Assembly: GCF_900103635.1 (NCBI RefSeq)
Contig: NZ_FMXK01000004.1
Coordinates: 124,001 to 188,000 of the forward strand
DNA length: 64,000 bases
Source of the DNA: Butyrivibrio sp. INlla18
GTDB lineage: Bacteria > Bacillota > Clostridia > Lachnospirales > Lachnospiraceae
Direction of reading: 5' to 3'
Below, one piece after another: positions 1 to 7,888 of this stretch (the stretch's first letter is position 1; each line of letters starts with the position of its first letter). The notes beneath the pieces are model-generated. The model had not been told where the DNA came from and searched no databases. It saw nothing but the letters and a program-made list of their open reading frames with translations. Position numbers and translations under genes: made by a program.

Positions 1-394
1 CTCTGTCATAAAGAGCAATAGCAAACATACCATGGATATGGTCAACCATATTGATTCCCCATTTGAGGTAGGAAGCGATGATGACTTCAGTATCGCAGTT
101 TGATTTAAAGGTATAATCTGAAAGTTCCTTTTTGAGCTCGAGGAAGTTGTAGATCTCACCATTAAATACGATAGATACTCTTCCATTTTCTGAATGCATA
201 GGCTGATGTCCAAGTGGAGAAAGATCCTGAATAGAAAGTCTTCTCTGGGCAAAGCCTATAACATAATCGTCTGTACCGTCGTAAAGTTCAACGCCACTAT
301 CATTTGGTCCTCTGTGGATCATGGTGTCGTTCATCGTCCGGAGTTCATCTTCTGTTATTCTCTTTTTAGAAACATATCCGCAAATGCCGCACAT
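1..394 (-). CDS. asnB: Asparagine synthase-type glutamine amidotransferase, N-terminal part (partial)
   Basis: N-terminal glutaminase domain of a class II amidotransferase of the asparagine synthase type. The gene runs off the left edge after about 131 codons, so the synthetase half is not visible. Met1 is followed directly by Cys2 (MCGICGYV), the Ntn nucleophile once Met is removed. RGPND (28-32) and a later FNGEIYN motif are the other glutaminase landmarks. The start lies 8 bp after the stop of the upstream glycosyltransferase gene, so it is probably the next gene of that operon. In polysaccharide loci such enzymes sometimes amidate uronic acids rather than make asparagine. A UDP-HexNAc dehydrogenase is encoded at 6474-7790, so that role is possible, but this is inference. 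Confidence 0.88.
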   Translation of the reverse strand, partial: MCGICGYVSKKRITEDELRTMNDTMIHRGPNDSGVELYDGTDDYVIGFAQRRLSIQDLSPLGHQPMHSENGRVSIVFNGEIYNFLELKKELSDYTFKSNCDTEVIIASYLKWGINMVDHIHGMFAIALYDR

Positions 395-402
395 AATCTA
401 AG

Positions 403-1512
403 TTAGTCCTTTTTTTCTTTAACTATTTCTTCCAGATAATCTCTCCACTGCTCATATACAGTCTGAACATTGGCAATTTCTGAAACCTTTGATGCTTCTT
501 TTCCAAATCTGTCTGCAAGTTCTTTATCTTCGATAAGTTTGCAGATCCTATCAGCAAGGGCCTCGTGGTCACCTACAGGTACAAGGAAGCCGTTTTCGCC
601 ATCTCTTATAACCATCTTTGGTCCGCCAGGAGGGCAATCCGTAGATACTACAGGCATTCCCATTGCCATTGCTTCCAAGAGGGAATTAGGAAATCCTTCA
701 TAGTCTGAACTGTAAGCATAAACCTCTGCCTTAGGTATTTCCTTGTCTATCTCATTGCAGCTTCCCATGAGAAATACGCAGTTTTCTAAATGGTGCTCTG
801 CAATTTTCTTTTCTACTTTTTCTTTGGTTCCGTCAAAAGAATCAGGTCCATAGATCTTGAGCACGTAATCAGGGTGCTTGTCGTGAACTATAGCAAAGGC
901 ATCTACCAGCATCGGATGGTTCTTGAAATCTACGATCCTTGCGTGGTTTACCACAACCTTTTCTTTTACTTCAGGTCTCTTAACTCCAATAAACTTTGGA
1001 TTTAATGGATTCATGATGATCCTTGAGTTGTCCTGAAGATATGGTTTAAAGAACTCTCTTTGCTGCTGAGTCTGGAATACACAGCCTGCAGCTCTTGGGA
1101 AAAGCCATTTGATCTGTATCTTATCTGAGAAGGAATCATAAAAGCCTATAGGATTGATCCTGATGGAGATAACTGTAGGTATTCCAAATCCCTTATTGGC
1201 CATAAGTGCTCTATAGTTTGCTCTGTGAGCAAAGGCAACAAGCACATCAGGTCTGTATTCCTTAAGGAACTCTTTAAGGTACTTAACTCGTAAAAGAAAC
1301 TTTGTAACCCGGCCCTTCTTTTCATCAGTATCCTTGAGACCTACATGGACTCTTGTGACTCTCTCATCAAGCTCATATTCATTTTCATCGTACCATTCAG
1401 TTGCAACGTATACTTTGTAGCCTTCTTCTGCAAATTTGTTTGCAAGGTTTGTGACTACTCTCTCTGCGCCGCCCTGAACAAGGCAGTTTAAATGGAAAGC
1501 TATTGTCTTCAT
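403..1512 (-). CDS. Glycosyltransferase family 4
   Basis: GT-B fold retaining glycosyltransferase of 369 aa, expected at the cytoplasmic face of the membrane adding a sugar to a lipid-linked glycan. The N-terminal domain opens with the glycine-rich loop QGGAERV (about 14-20). The C-terminal donor domain has SSDYEGFPNSLLEAMAMGMP, the GT4 E-x7-E motif, followed by a GENGFLVP segment. Length is normal for the family. It is the third of three consecutive GT4 genes reading on the minus strand (4160 to 403). The upstream gene stops 6 bp before this start, and the asparagine-synthase-like gene follows. No strong ribosome-binding site precedes the ATG, so translational coupling is likely. Donor and acceptor cannot be told from sequence. 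Confidence 0.9.
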   Translation of the reverse strand: MKTIAFHLNCLVQGGAERVVTNLANKFAEEGYKVYVATEWYDENEYELDERVTRVHVGLKDTDEKKGRVTKFLLRVKYLKEFLKEYRPDVLVAFAHRANYRALMANKGFGIPTVISIRINPIGFYDSFSDKIQIKWLFPRAAGCVFQTQQQREFFKPYLQDNSRIIMNPLNPKFIGVKRPEVKEKVVVNHARIVDFKNHPMLVDAFAIVHDKHPDYVLKIYGPDSFDGTKEKVEKKIAEHHLENCVFLMGSCNEIDKEIPKAEVYAYSSDYEGFPNSLLEAMAMGMPVVSTDCPPGGPKMVIRDGENGFLVPVGDHEALADRICKLIEDKELADRFGKEASKVSEIANVQTVYEQWRDYLEEIVKEKKD

Positions 1513-1518
1513 AAAGTA

Positions 1519-2718
1519 TCACTCATATCTTTTAAATATTTCATGAGCGCTGGCCTGATATTTTTCAGGTGTATAGAAAAGCGCTCTCTCATAAGCCTTT
1601 TCTGAATAGTGCTTCATCTTTTCATCACTATCCAAAAGAGCTATTATCTGATCCGCAAGGACTCTTTCTTCATCAGATATATCTTCCGGATTCATGTTTA
1701 CTTCTTCGCTCATATCAGGAACCAGAATACCAAACTCGCCTTCAATTGGCTTTGTTATGCTGTCGCCATTTGGAATCTCTTTTATCAGAGCGTTGTACTG
1801 ATCCTCGTTTAAAAGGATCTCTCTAGGTCCTGTCTTACAATCTGCAGAAATAAGAGGCTTTTTGAGAGCCATTGCCTCTAAGACTGCATTTGGGAAGCCT
1901 TCATGGTTGGAGCTACATACGTAGACATCTGATTTAGCAACATATGGGAATGGGTTCTTTCTAACTCCTGGAAAAGCTACCTTTTCTTTGATTCCAAGGC
2001 TCCAAGCCATATCTCTATAGTCTGACCAGTCACCAGCACCAAGGACAATAAGTCTTGCCTCTGGATGAGCCTTTTCAACAAGAGAAAAAGCTTTTACTAG
2101 GTGCCATATACCTTTGATGTAGTCATTTCTACCCATACAGGAAATGACTTTAACATCAGGGTCATTAAATGGATAATCCTTTATCTCCTCAGCGCCTTTA
2201 TCCTGTACATCACTTACATCAAGTGGATTGTAGATATAGGTGCTTCTGTTATATGAATAGTCTCTTTCAAGCTCTCTTACGATTTCTTTGGAACATGATA
2301 AAACCTGATCTGATCTGTTGCAGAAAAGTCTCACATTCTTTTTGTTGTCCATATCTGTCTGACAACGAAGTCCTGTCAGCACTTTTTCTTTTCCCTTAGA
2401 AAGGACATTAACGTAATTGGCTGAACTACCAAAGCTGTAGGAAATATCTATGCCAAGATCTTTTTTGATCTTTTTGGTCTTTTTGACTCTCTTAAGGACA
2501 TTTATGACTTTATTAACTATTCCCTTTTGTGCAGGCACGTCAATATCAATGACATCCAGACCTGTTATATCAAAGTTGATATCTTTTGAGCTGAATATCA
2601 AAATGTGGACGTTATAAAATTCCTGCATGAGTCTTGCAGTCTTGATGCAAACTCTCTCGAAGCCTCCCTGATGGAGCATTGGTACCATCAAGAGGAGATT
2701 CTTTTTTTCTGAGCTCAT
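1519..2718 (-). CDS. Glycosyltransferase family 4
   Basis: GT4 glycosyltransferase of 399 aa. It has a glycine-rich N-terminal loop (HQGGFERV, about 16-23) and a C-terminal EGFPNAVLEAMALKKP motif followed by a TGPREIL loop, the usual donor-site arrangement. It starts inside the stop codon of the upstream gene (TAATG, sharing base 2718), which is strong evidence for translational coupling. The ribosome-binding site (GAGG) lies in the upstream reading frame. About 30 extra residues (ALIKEIPNGDSITKPIEGEF region) sit between the TGPREIL loop and the conserved GILVPD segment. Substrate unknown. Confidence 0.9.
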   Translation of the reverse strand: MSSEKKNLLLMVPMLHQGGFERVCIKTARLMQEFYNVHILIFSSKDINFDITGLDVIDIDVPAQKGIVNKVINVLKRVKKTKKIKKDLGIDISYSFGSSANYVNVLSKGKEKVLTGLRCQTDMDNKKNVRLFCNRSDQVLSCSKEIVRELERDYSYNRSTYIYNPLDVSDVQDKGAEEIKDYPFNDPDVKVISCMGRNDYIKGIWHLVKAFSLVEKAHPEARLIVLGAGDWSDYRDMAWSLGIKEKVAFPGVRKNPFPYVAKSDVYVCSSNHEGFPNAVLEAMALKKPLISADCKTGPREILLNEDQYNALIKEIPNGDSITKPIEGEFGILVPDMSEEVNMNPEDISDEERVLADQIIALLDSDEKMKHYSEKAYERALFYTPEKYQASAHEIFKRYE

Positions 2719-4160
2719 TAAAAATGTCCTCTTTCATAAAAATATGCCATCATCTTCGCCTGAGACTTTACGTCAAATCCGGCACTTTTAAGTTTACTCA
2801 AAATATAAGCAGAAGAACCCTGCCTATCGCCAATTGAAAAGCCTTCTGACTTCTTTGGCTGTTTCCTCGCCTCAGCTACATTTAACTTCTCAAAGCCTGT
2901 TCCTTCATCAAGGCTGTCAAAGTCTGGCATGTCCTCTGTCTCAAATACGCTCTCTCTACGCTCTCCTGCAATTGCAGTAAGTGTCTGATTGAGCTTCATC
3001 TCTTCTGATAATGGATCGCTGTGATAGTCCTCATGAAGCATGAGATCATCTAGTATCTTTCTAGCCCAGTCTCTAGGCTCTGACTTGATGCTACGCATAG
3101 AAACCAGCTCTGTAACGTCCACTTCAGGTGTGACCTGATCTGACACAAGACACTGAAGTCCTGCTGCCTGGGCCTCTATTACGCTTCCTGGAAGGCCTTC
3201 GTATCTTGAAGGGAAGCAGAAATAGTCCATAGCCTGATAGTAATCGCTGGCATTACTCTTATTGCCTGCAAATATACATCTATCGTAAATATGTAGTGAT
3301 TCAGCCTTCTTTTTCATTTCCTCCATGAGAGGACCCTTACCAAGCATCAAAAGACGTATTCTCATACCATGAAGCATGCTGAATCTGTTATTGTCGTCGT
3401 TATCAAGCATTCTGCAAAGAGCTGCAAATACCTCTAAAAGGAACTCGTGATTCTTGGCATATCTAAAGCTTCCTACATGTCCAATAACGAGGGCATTGGA
3501 AATACCAAGCTCTGCTCTAATGGCATTTCTCTTTTCCTCATTGTAAGCAAATTTCCTAAGGTCGATGGCATTAGGAATGATGCGCACATTTCCAGCATTA
3601 ACTAATGTCTCTCCAAACACTGAAATGCCTGCTTCTTTGGAACAAGCGAAGTTATAATCAGTGATTCCTTCTTTGTGGAGAGGGGTTCTGAGCACTCTTG
3701 TTGCTATTCCTTTAATGCCCTGATCAACACCAGCACTTCTGGCGTGGGCGATACAGATTGGAACGCCGGCCTTCTTGGCAATTGGAAGATAAAGAGCTGC
3801 TGTACTGGTCATATGGCCCTGAACTACCTTCCACTCATTTGGATGAGCCTTAAAGAACTGTTTAATTGCTCTTTTATACTCCACAACATTGGTTCCAACG
3901 AACTTAGGGAGGCAAAAGATCCTTCCTCCCAATTTCTTTACGCTATTATCAAAATAGTCCGGCTCTCGAACTGCCATGAGTTCATCAGAAGTCGGACTTT
4001 TCTTTCCAGTTTTTTCAGGTGAATAGTGCACAAGAAAATCGAACTGAATCTTGTCTCTATCCATATTTCGATATAGATCAATTATGCGGCATTCCGCGCC
4101 ACCAACTCCAAGTCCCCCCAGAACATGAAGCACTCTTATCTGTCCATATCCTTCTTCCAT
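2718..4160 (-). CDS. Glycosyltransferase family 4 (EpsF-like) with C-terminal extension
   Basis: 480 aa GT4 enzyme, longer than the usual 360-400 aa. The N-terminus (LHVLGGLGVGGAECRI) and the donor-site segment FPSRYEGLPGSVIEAQAAG resemble EpsF-type exopolysaccharide glycosyltransferases. After the GT-B fold comes an extension of roughly 80 residues rich in Glu, Lys and Ser (about 400-480), ending in a helix-like segment; I do not recognise it. This is the first gene of the operon 4160-1. Its ATG is preceded by GGGGAG at about 5 bp, and the long inverted repeat E1 ends 15 bp upstream, so its expression may depend on that element. It overlaps the next gene by one base. Confidence 0.86.
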   Translation of the reverse strand: MEEGYGQIRVLHVLGGLGVGGAECRIIDLYRNMDRDKIQFDFLVHYSPEKTGKKSPTSDELMAVREPDYFDNSVKKLGGRIFCLPKFVGTNVVEYKRAIKQFFKAHPNEWKVVQGHMTSTAALYLPIAKKAGVPICIAHARSAGVDQGIKGIATRVLRTPLHKEGITDYNFACSKEAGISVFGETLVNAGNVRIIPNAIDLRKFAYNEEKRNAIRAELGISNALVIGHVGSFRYAKNHEFLLEVFAALCRMLDNDDNNRFSMLHGMRIRLLMLGKGPLMEEMKKKAESLHIYDRCIFAGNKSNASDYYQAMDYFCFPSRYEGLPGSVIEAQAAGLQCLVSDQVTPEVDVTELVSMRSIKSEPRDWARKILDDLMLHEDYHSDPLSEEMKLNQTLTAIAGERRESVFETEDMPDFDSLDEGTGFEKLNVAEARKQPKKSEGFSIGDRQGSSAYILSKLKSAGFDVKSQAKMMAYFYERGHF

Positions 4161-4175
4161 ATTGGCTCCCCGTAG

Positions 4176-4386
4176 GTGTTTTGGGATGAAAGGAGTTTAC
4201 GTTGTGATAGGGATTGGGGATTGTGTAAAACATCTTGGGCACGCTTTCGCTCCGTACTCCTTGGTAACGGCACATAAGCTTCTAAAAAACAGAAGCTAAG
4301 TGCCAACCAGGAGTAAGGACCGCAAGATTGTTTTACACAAAAACCCCAATCTTATGAAAGTTATCGACCTTTCATCTCCAAAACAC
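4176..4386. repeat. Long imperfect inverted repeat E1 (hairpin element)
   Basis: A 211-bp stretch that folds back on itself over almost its whole length. The outer arms GTGTTTTGGGATGAAA (4176-4191) and TTTCATCTCCAAAACAC (4370-4386) pair with one extra base. The middle arms around ATTGGGGATTGTGTAAAAC pair with GTTTTACACAAAAACCCCAAT. The terminal hairpin is GGCACATAAGCTTCT (4269-4283) against AGAAGCTAAGTGCC (4291-4304). The left arm carries an unpaired insertion centred on ACGCTTTCGCTCCGTA (4241-4256). That insertion recurs in element E2 on the opposite strand. It fills most of the 308-bp gap between the deacetylase gene and the GT operon. The rest of the gap (4387-4468) is AT-rich with two weak 6-bp dyads and no clear terminator. 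Function unknown. Confidence 0.85.
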
Positions 4387-4468
4387 GTTTAATCTAATAT
4401 AAGTGATATCTAGCTGAAAACTATGATTACTAATAATTCCAGCTAACTATACTTAATAGTTGATCATA

Positions 4469-5203
4469 TTACTTACGATATCTAACTAATAAGTACTTTG
4501 TTTTGGCAAGAATAAACTCGCCAAAATTTGATAATAAATTCCGACTTTCTATATTATACTCAAAAAAGTCAGAATAAGAAACTACTGTAGCTTTTTCGAA
4601 TAGTTTTTCAAAGGATTGGAAGTCTTTACATTCCATGGTGTTGGCATGGTACACGAAGGTGGTAATGCCATTGCTGGAGTCTTTGATGCTTTTAGACTTC
4701 TGCATGGAGATAGGGTAAAAGGTTAATCCTGCTCTTTTATAAGGCTTTTTGCCAAAGCCATCGGTTACTTTGGTAAAGCCGTTAGCCTTAAGGGCTTTTA
4801 AGGTGTTTTTGTCATAGGAATGGGATGGAGCCATGAACATGTCAGTATGAATGCCGTGGCTTTCAAGGATTTCCTTACCTTTTTTGATCATGGAATCCTG
4901 AGTATCATAATCATGTCCTGCAAACTCAGACTTCATGTTCAGTGGAAAAAGGCCGCCTTTCTTAGTGGTATACAAGTGATTTAAACCGTGCATAGCAACA
5001 ATCCAGCCCTGATCCTGAAGTTCTTTTACATACTCCCAGAAATCAGCTCTAGAGTCATTAAGCTTAAGCTTACTGTCACCATTATCAGGCACTACTCCAA
5101 TCAGTGGCTTAACCTGATGCTTGTCCAAAATCTCTTTAATTGTGTTGAATTTACTCCAATCCATGTCCGGAGTAATATCATCCAATCTTATCGTAATGTA
5201 CAT
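4469..5203 (-). CDS. Polysaccharide deacetylase-like protein (NodB fold, DUF2334-like)
   Basis: 244 aa protein of the NodB-type carbohydrate esterase fold. The N-terminal RLDDI (Asp8-Asp9) and MHGLNH (His72, His76) would form the Asp-His-His metal site, and MAPSHS is the next conserved loop. Such enzymes remove N-acetyl groups or act on related sugars. There is no signal peptide, so it is either cytoplasmic or a DUF2334-type protein. I chose the ATG at 5203 because AAAAAAGG lies 7 bp upstream; an in-frame TTG at 5230 has no such site. It is a single gene with its own candidate promoter, lying between the two long hairpin elements, which suggests an independent cassette rather than part of the neighbouring operons. 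Substrate unknown. Confidence 0.8.
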   Translation of the reverse strand: MYITIRLDDITPDMDWSKFNTIKEILDKHQVKPLIGVVPDNGDSKLKLNDSRADFWEYVKELQDQGWIVAMHGLNHLYTTKKGGLFPLNMKSEFAGHDYDTQDSMIKKGKEILESHGIHTDMFMAPSHSYDKNTLKALKANGFTKVTDGFGKKPYKRAGLTFYPISMQKSKSIKDSSNGITTFVYHANTMECKDFQSFEKLFEKATVVSYSDFFEYNIESRNLLSNFGEFILAKTKYLLVRYRK

Positions 5204-5261
5204 ATTTACACCTTTTTTCTCTTTTCCCAATACTGTTTTTCTAGATTTATACGTAGCTGTA

Positions 5262-5291
5262 AATATAATATTTCATAAACTATACTTGCAA
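5262..5291 (-). promoter_or_regulatory. Candidate promoter of the deacetylase gene
   Basis: On the minus strand TTGCAA (5286-5291) and TATATT (5262-5267) are separated by 18 bp, in an AT-rich stretch about 60 bp upstream of the chosen ATG at 5203. This fits a housekeeping promoter. AT richness makes chance matches likely. Confidence 0.45.
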
Positions 5292-5329
5292 ATGAATATT
5301 TTATTATTCTGATATTTTTATATAACAAA

Positions 5330-5470
5330 GGGGATGTGAATGTGTATATGTTCACTTTGGGGCTTTAAAAAACGTCAGTACAAGACGGCGTCTTTTGACG
5401 TCTATGTACTGCTACGTTTTTTACAGAGCGAAAGCGTCCCCAATGTGGATATATACACATTCACATCCCC
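5330..5470. repeat. Long imperfect inverted repeat E2 (hairpin element)
   Basis: A 141-bp fold-back. The outer arms are a perfect 20-bp inverted repeat: GGGGATGTGAATGTGTATAT (5330-5349) and its complement (5451-5470). The stem continues through CACTTTGGGG against CCCCAATGTG and AAAAAACGT against ACGTTTTTT. It ends in CAGTACAAGACG opposite CGTCTATGTACTG. The right arm carries an unpaired insertion that reads, on the minus strand, ACGCTTTCGCTCTGTA (complement of 5422-5437), matching the insertion in E1. It begins 25 bp after the stop of the epimerase gene and lies upstream of the deacetylase promoter. It could act as a terminator, a structured RNA or a DNA element; the sequence alone does not decide. 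Confidence 0.87.
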
Positions 5471-5495
5471 ACCTATTAGTCATAACCTTTCGGTA

Positions 5496-6470
5496 TCACA
5501 GATTTTCCTTATACCAGTCAATTGCGAGCTTGATTCCGGCTTTGAAGTCGAATGATGGATCATAGCCGAGGTTCTTGCGAGCCTTTGAAATGTCTGCGTT
5601 AGAATCTCTGATATCTCCTGCTCTTGGTGGTCCGTAGATTGGCTCTACATCAAGTCCAAGTGCATCTGTAAGATGATGATATACATCGATGAGATACTCT
5701 CTTCCACCAGCTCCGATATTGTAAGCTTCACCAGCTGCTTCTGATGGAGCAAGGCATGCACGAAGGTTACCTTCGATTACGTTATCAACATATGTGAAGT
5801 CTCTTGACTGCTTACCATCACCATTGATCGTAGGTGTCTCACCGTTCATGAGCTGCTTTAAGAACTTAGGAATAACAGCAGCATATGCACCGTTAGGATC
5901 CTGTCTTCTACCAAATACGTTAAAATAACGAAGTCCGTATGTATCTAAGTTATAAAGCTTCTTGTAAAGCTTACCATACTCTTCATCAGTCTTCTTGGTA
6001 AGTGCATAAGGAGATAATACATTTCCTTCATGACCTTCCTGCTTTGGAAGAGTTGTTGAATCACCATATACTGAAGAACTTGAAGCATATACAAACTTCT
6101 TAACACCGTTCTGTCTTGAAGCTTCCATCATGTTAAGAGTTCCTCTGATGTTGATCTCCTCATAGAGAAGAGGCATCTCGATACTTCTTGGAACACTTCC
6201 CCAAGCAGCCTCATTAAGTACATATGTAACTCCTTCAGTTGCCTTCATGCAAGCATCCAAATCTCTTATATCTTCCTGAATGAAAGTGAATTTTGGATTA
6301 TCCAAAAAAGGCTGTATATTTTCAATATGTCCTGTAGAAAGGTTATCCATACATCTAACTTTATAACCCATTTCTAAAAGTGCTTCACAAATATTTGATC
6401 CGATAAATCCAGCTCCACCTGTTACAAGGAACACACTATCAGGATCAAACTTTAACTCTCTAAAACTCAT
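5496..6470 (-). CDS. NAD-dependent UDP-N-acetylhexosamine 4-epimerase (WbpP/TviC-like)
   Basis: 324 aa extended short-chain dehydrogenase/reductase. It has the Rossmann motif GGAGFIG (about 18-24) and the catalytic segments SSSVYG (131-136) and Tyr155-x3-Lys159 (YALTK). RYFNVFGRRQDPNGAYAAV is the region typical of WbpP/TviC-type UDP-GlcNAc 4-epimerases. The enzyme would interconvert UDP-GlcNAc and UDP-GalNAc or their uronic acids. It starts 3 bp after the dehydrogenase gene, so the pair probably makes UDP-GalNAcA. RBS GGAG lies about 10 bp upstream of the ATG. It is the last gene of the long minus-strand run and is followed by hairpin E2. A plain UDP-Glc/Gal epimerase is the alternative. Confidence 0.85.
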   Translation of the reverse strand: MSFRELKFDPDSVFLVTGGAGFIGSNICEALLEMGYKVRCMDNLSTGHIENIQPFLDNPKFTFIQEDIRDLDACMKATEGVTYVLNEAAWGSVPRSIEMPLLYEEINIRGTLNMMEASRQNGVKKFVYASSSSVYGDSTTLPKQEGHEGNVLSPYALTKKTDEEYGKLYKKLYNLDTYGLRYFNVFGRRQDPNGAYAAVIPKFLKQLMNGETPTINGDGKQSRDFTYVDNVIEGNLRACLAPSEAAGEAYNIGAGGREYLIDVYHHLTDALGLDVEPIYGPPRAGDIRDSNADISKARKNLGYDPSFDFKAGIKLAIDWYKENL

Positions 6471-6473
6471 TTT

Positions 6474-7790
6474 TTACAGTCTCCAATAATCATATTCTGG
6501 TGCGTTATATTCATTCATGTCATAGATTCCCTTGAGATCCATGAATACTTTTGTCTTGTGTGCAGGATTGAAGAACTTAGCGATGTCTGCTGGCTTGTAG
6601 TTCTCAAATTCCTTATGTGCTACAGCTACAATAACTGCATCCATATCCTTTACTGCATCCATAGTCTCGAACTCGATACCATAAAGTCTCTTAGCTTCAT
6701 CTGAATCAGCTTCTGGATCTACAACTACTGGAGTGATTCCATACTCGCCAAGCTCGTTGTAAATATCGATAACCTTTGTATTACGTGTATCTGGGCAATT
6801 CTCCTTGAATGTGAATCCAAGGATAGCTACCTTTGCGTTCTTAACTGCAATGTCGTTTGCGATGAGATTCTTAACACATGACTCTGCAATATATTTACCC
6901 ATATCATCGTTGATACGTCTACCTGAAAGAATGATCTGTGAGTGGTATCCAAGCTCCTCAGCCTTGTATGTAAGGTAATATGGATCTACACCGATACAGT
7001 GTCCACCTACAAGACCTGGACGGAATGGGAGGAAGTTCCACTTTGTGCCTGCAGCCTCAAGAACGCTCTTTGTATCGATATCCATCCTGTGGAAGATCAT
7101 TGAAAGCTCGTTCATGAAAGCGATATTGATATCACGCTGTGAATTCTCGATAACCTTTGCAGCCTCAGCAACCTTGATTGACTGAGCTTTGTAAACACCT
7201 GCAAGTGCAACAAGGCTATATACGTTTGCGATCTCTTCAAGAGTCTCTTCATCCATACCAGATACGATCTTAGTGATAGTATCAAGTCTGTGTACCTTAT
7301 CACCTGGGTTGATACGCTCTGGTGAATAACCAACCTTAAAGTCTACGCCGCACTTAAGGCCTGACTCCTGCTCAAGGATAGGTACGCAAATGTCCTCTGT
7401 TACTCCTGGATATACTGTTGACTCGTAAACTACGATGCTTCCCTTTGTAAGGTACTTACCAAGTGTATGGCTGGCACCCTCTACAGGTGAAAGATCTGGT
7501 GTATGATCATCGTTAACTGGTGTAGGTACAGCAACTACGTGGAACTTACATTCACGAAGCTTTTCTGGATCTGCTGTGAACTCTACTGATGTCTCCTTAA
7601 TAGCGTCATCACCAACTTCTCTTGTAGGATCGATTCCTCTCTTGTAAAGATCAACCTTGGCAGCGTTGAAATCATAACCTACTACCTTGATCTTCTTGGC
7701 ATAAGCAACTGCGATAGGCATTCCTACGTAACCAAGTCCTACAAGTGATAATTTCTCTTCTCCTGAGAGAAGCTTTTCATATAAACTCAT
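6474..7790 (-). CDS. UDP-N-acetylhexosamine 6-dehydrogenase (TviB/WbpO-like)
   Basis: 438 aa nucleotide-sugar dehydrogenase performing the two-step NAD-dependent oxidation of C6 to a uronic acid. The N-terminal Rossmann segment is LVGLGYVGMP (16-25). VPTPVNDDHTPDL, YESTVYPGVTED and GYSPERINPGDK match TviB/WbpO, which oxidise UDP-GlcNAc or UDP-GalNAc. The catalytic Cys265 sits in GGHCIGVDPYY. A strong RBS (GGAGG, 7 bp) precedes the ATG. A 98-bp gap separates it from the upstream GT4 gene, so it may also have its own promoter, though the boxes seen there are badly spaced. Followed at 3 bp by the epimerase. Product likely UDP-GlcNAcA, then UDP-GalNAcA. Confidence 0.92.
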   Translation of the reverse strand: MSLYEKLLSGEEKLSLVGLGYVGMPIAVAYAKKIKVVGYDFNAAKVDLYKRGIDPTREVGDDAIKETSVEFTADPEKLRECKFHVVAVPTPVNDDHTPDLSPVEGASHTLGKYLTKGSIVVYESTVYPGVTEDICVPILEQESGLKCGVDFKVGYSPERINPGDKVHRLDTITKIVSGMDEETLEEIANVYSLVALAGVYKAQSIKVAEAAKVIENSQRDINIAFMNELSMIFHRMDIDTKSVLEAAGTKWNFLPFRPGLVGGHCIGVDPYYLTYKAEELGYHSQIILSGRRINDDMGKYIAESCVKNLIANDIAVKNAKVAILGFTFKENCPDTRNTKVIDIYNELGEYGITPVVVDPEADSDEAKRLYGIEFETMDAVKDMDAVIVAVAHKEFENYKPADIAKFFNPAHKTKVFMDLKGIYDMNEYNAPEYDYWRL

Positions 7791-7888
7791 GGTGTTTCCT
7801 CCACACTAAAAATTCATTCTAAAAAACTTTTTTCTTTCACATACGTCACTATTATACTACGCATGTCAAACCAAAATATCATATGAGC

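Noticed and set aside
4176..4386. Calling E1 a simple terminator
   Set aside because: The stem is far longer than needed and carries a conserved internal insertion. There is no T-run directly after the outer stem on the minus strand.
4176..5470. Reading E1 and E2 as integron attC sites
   Set aside because: They share the idea of variable stems with conserved unpaired bases. However, the core site sequences of attC were not seen, the two are in opposite orientation, and no integrase is present.
7851..7869. TTGACA and TATAAT boxes on the minus strand before the UDP-HexNAc dehydrogenase gene
   Set aside because: Each box is perfect, but they are only 7 bp apart, so they cannot form one promoter. 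No well-spaced partner was seen for either box, so no promoter is called although the 98-bp gap could hold one.
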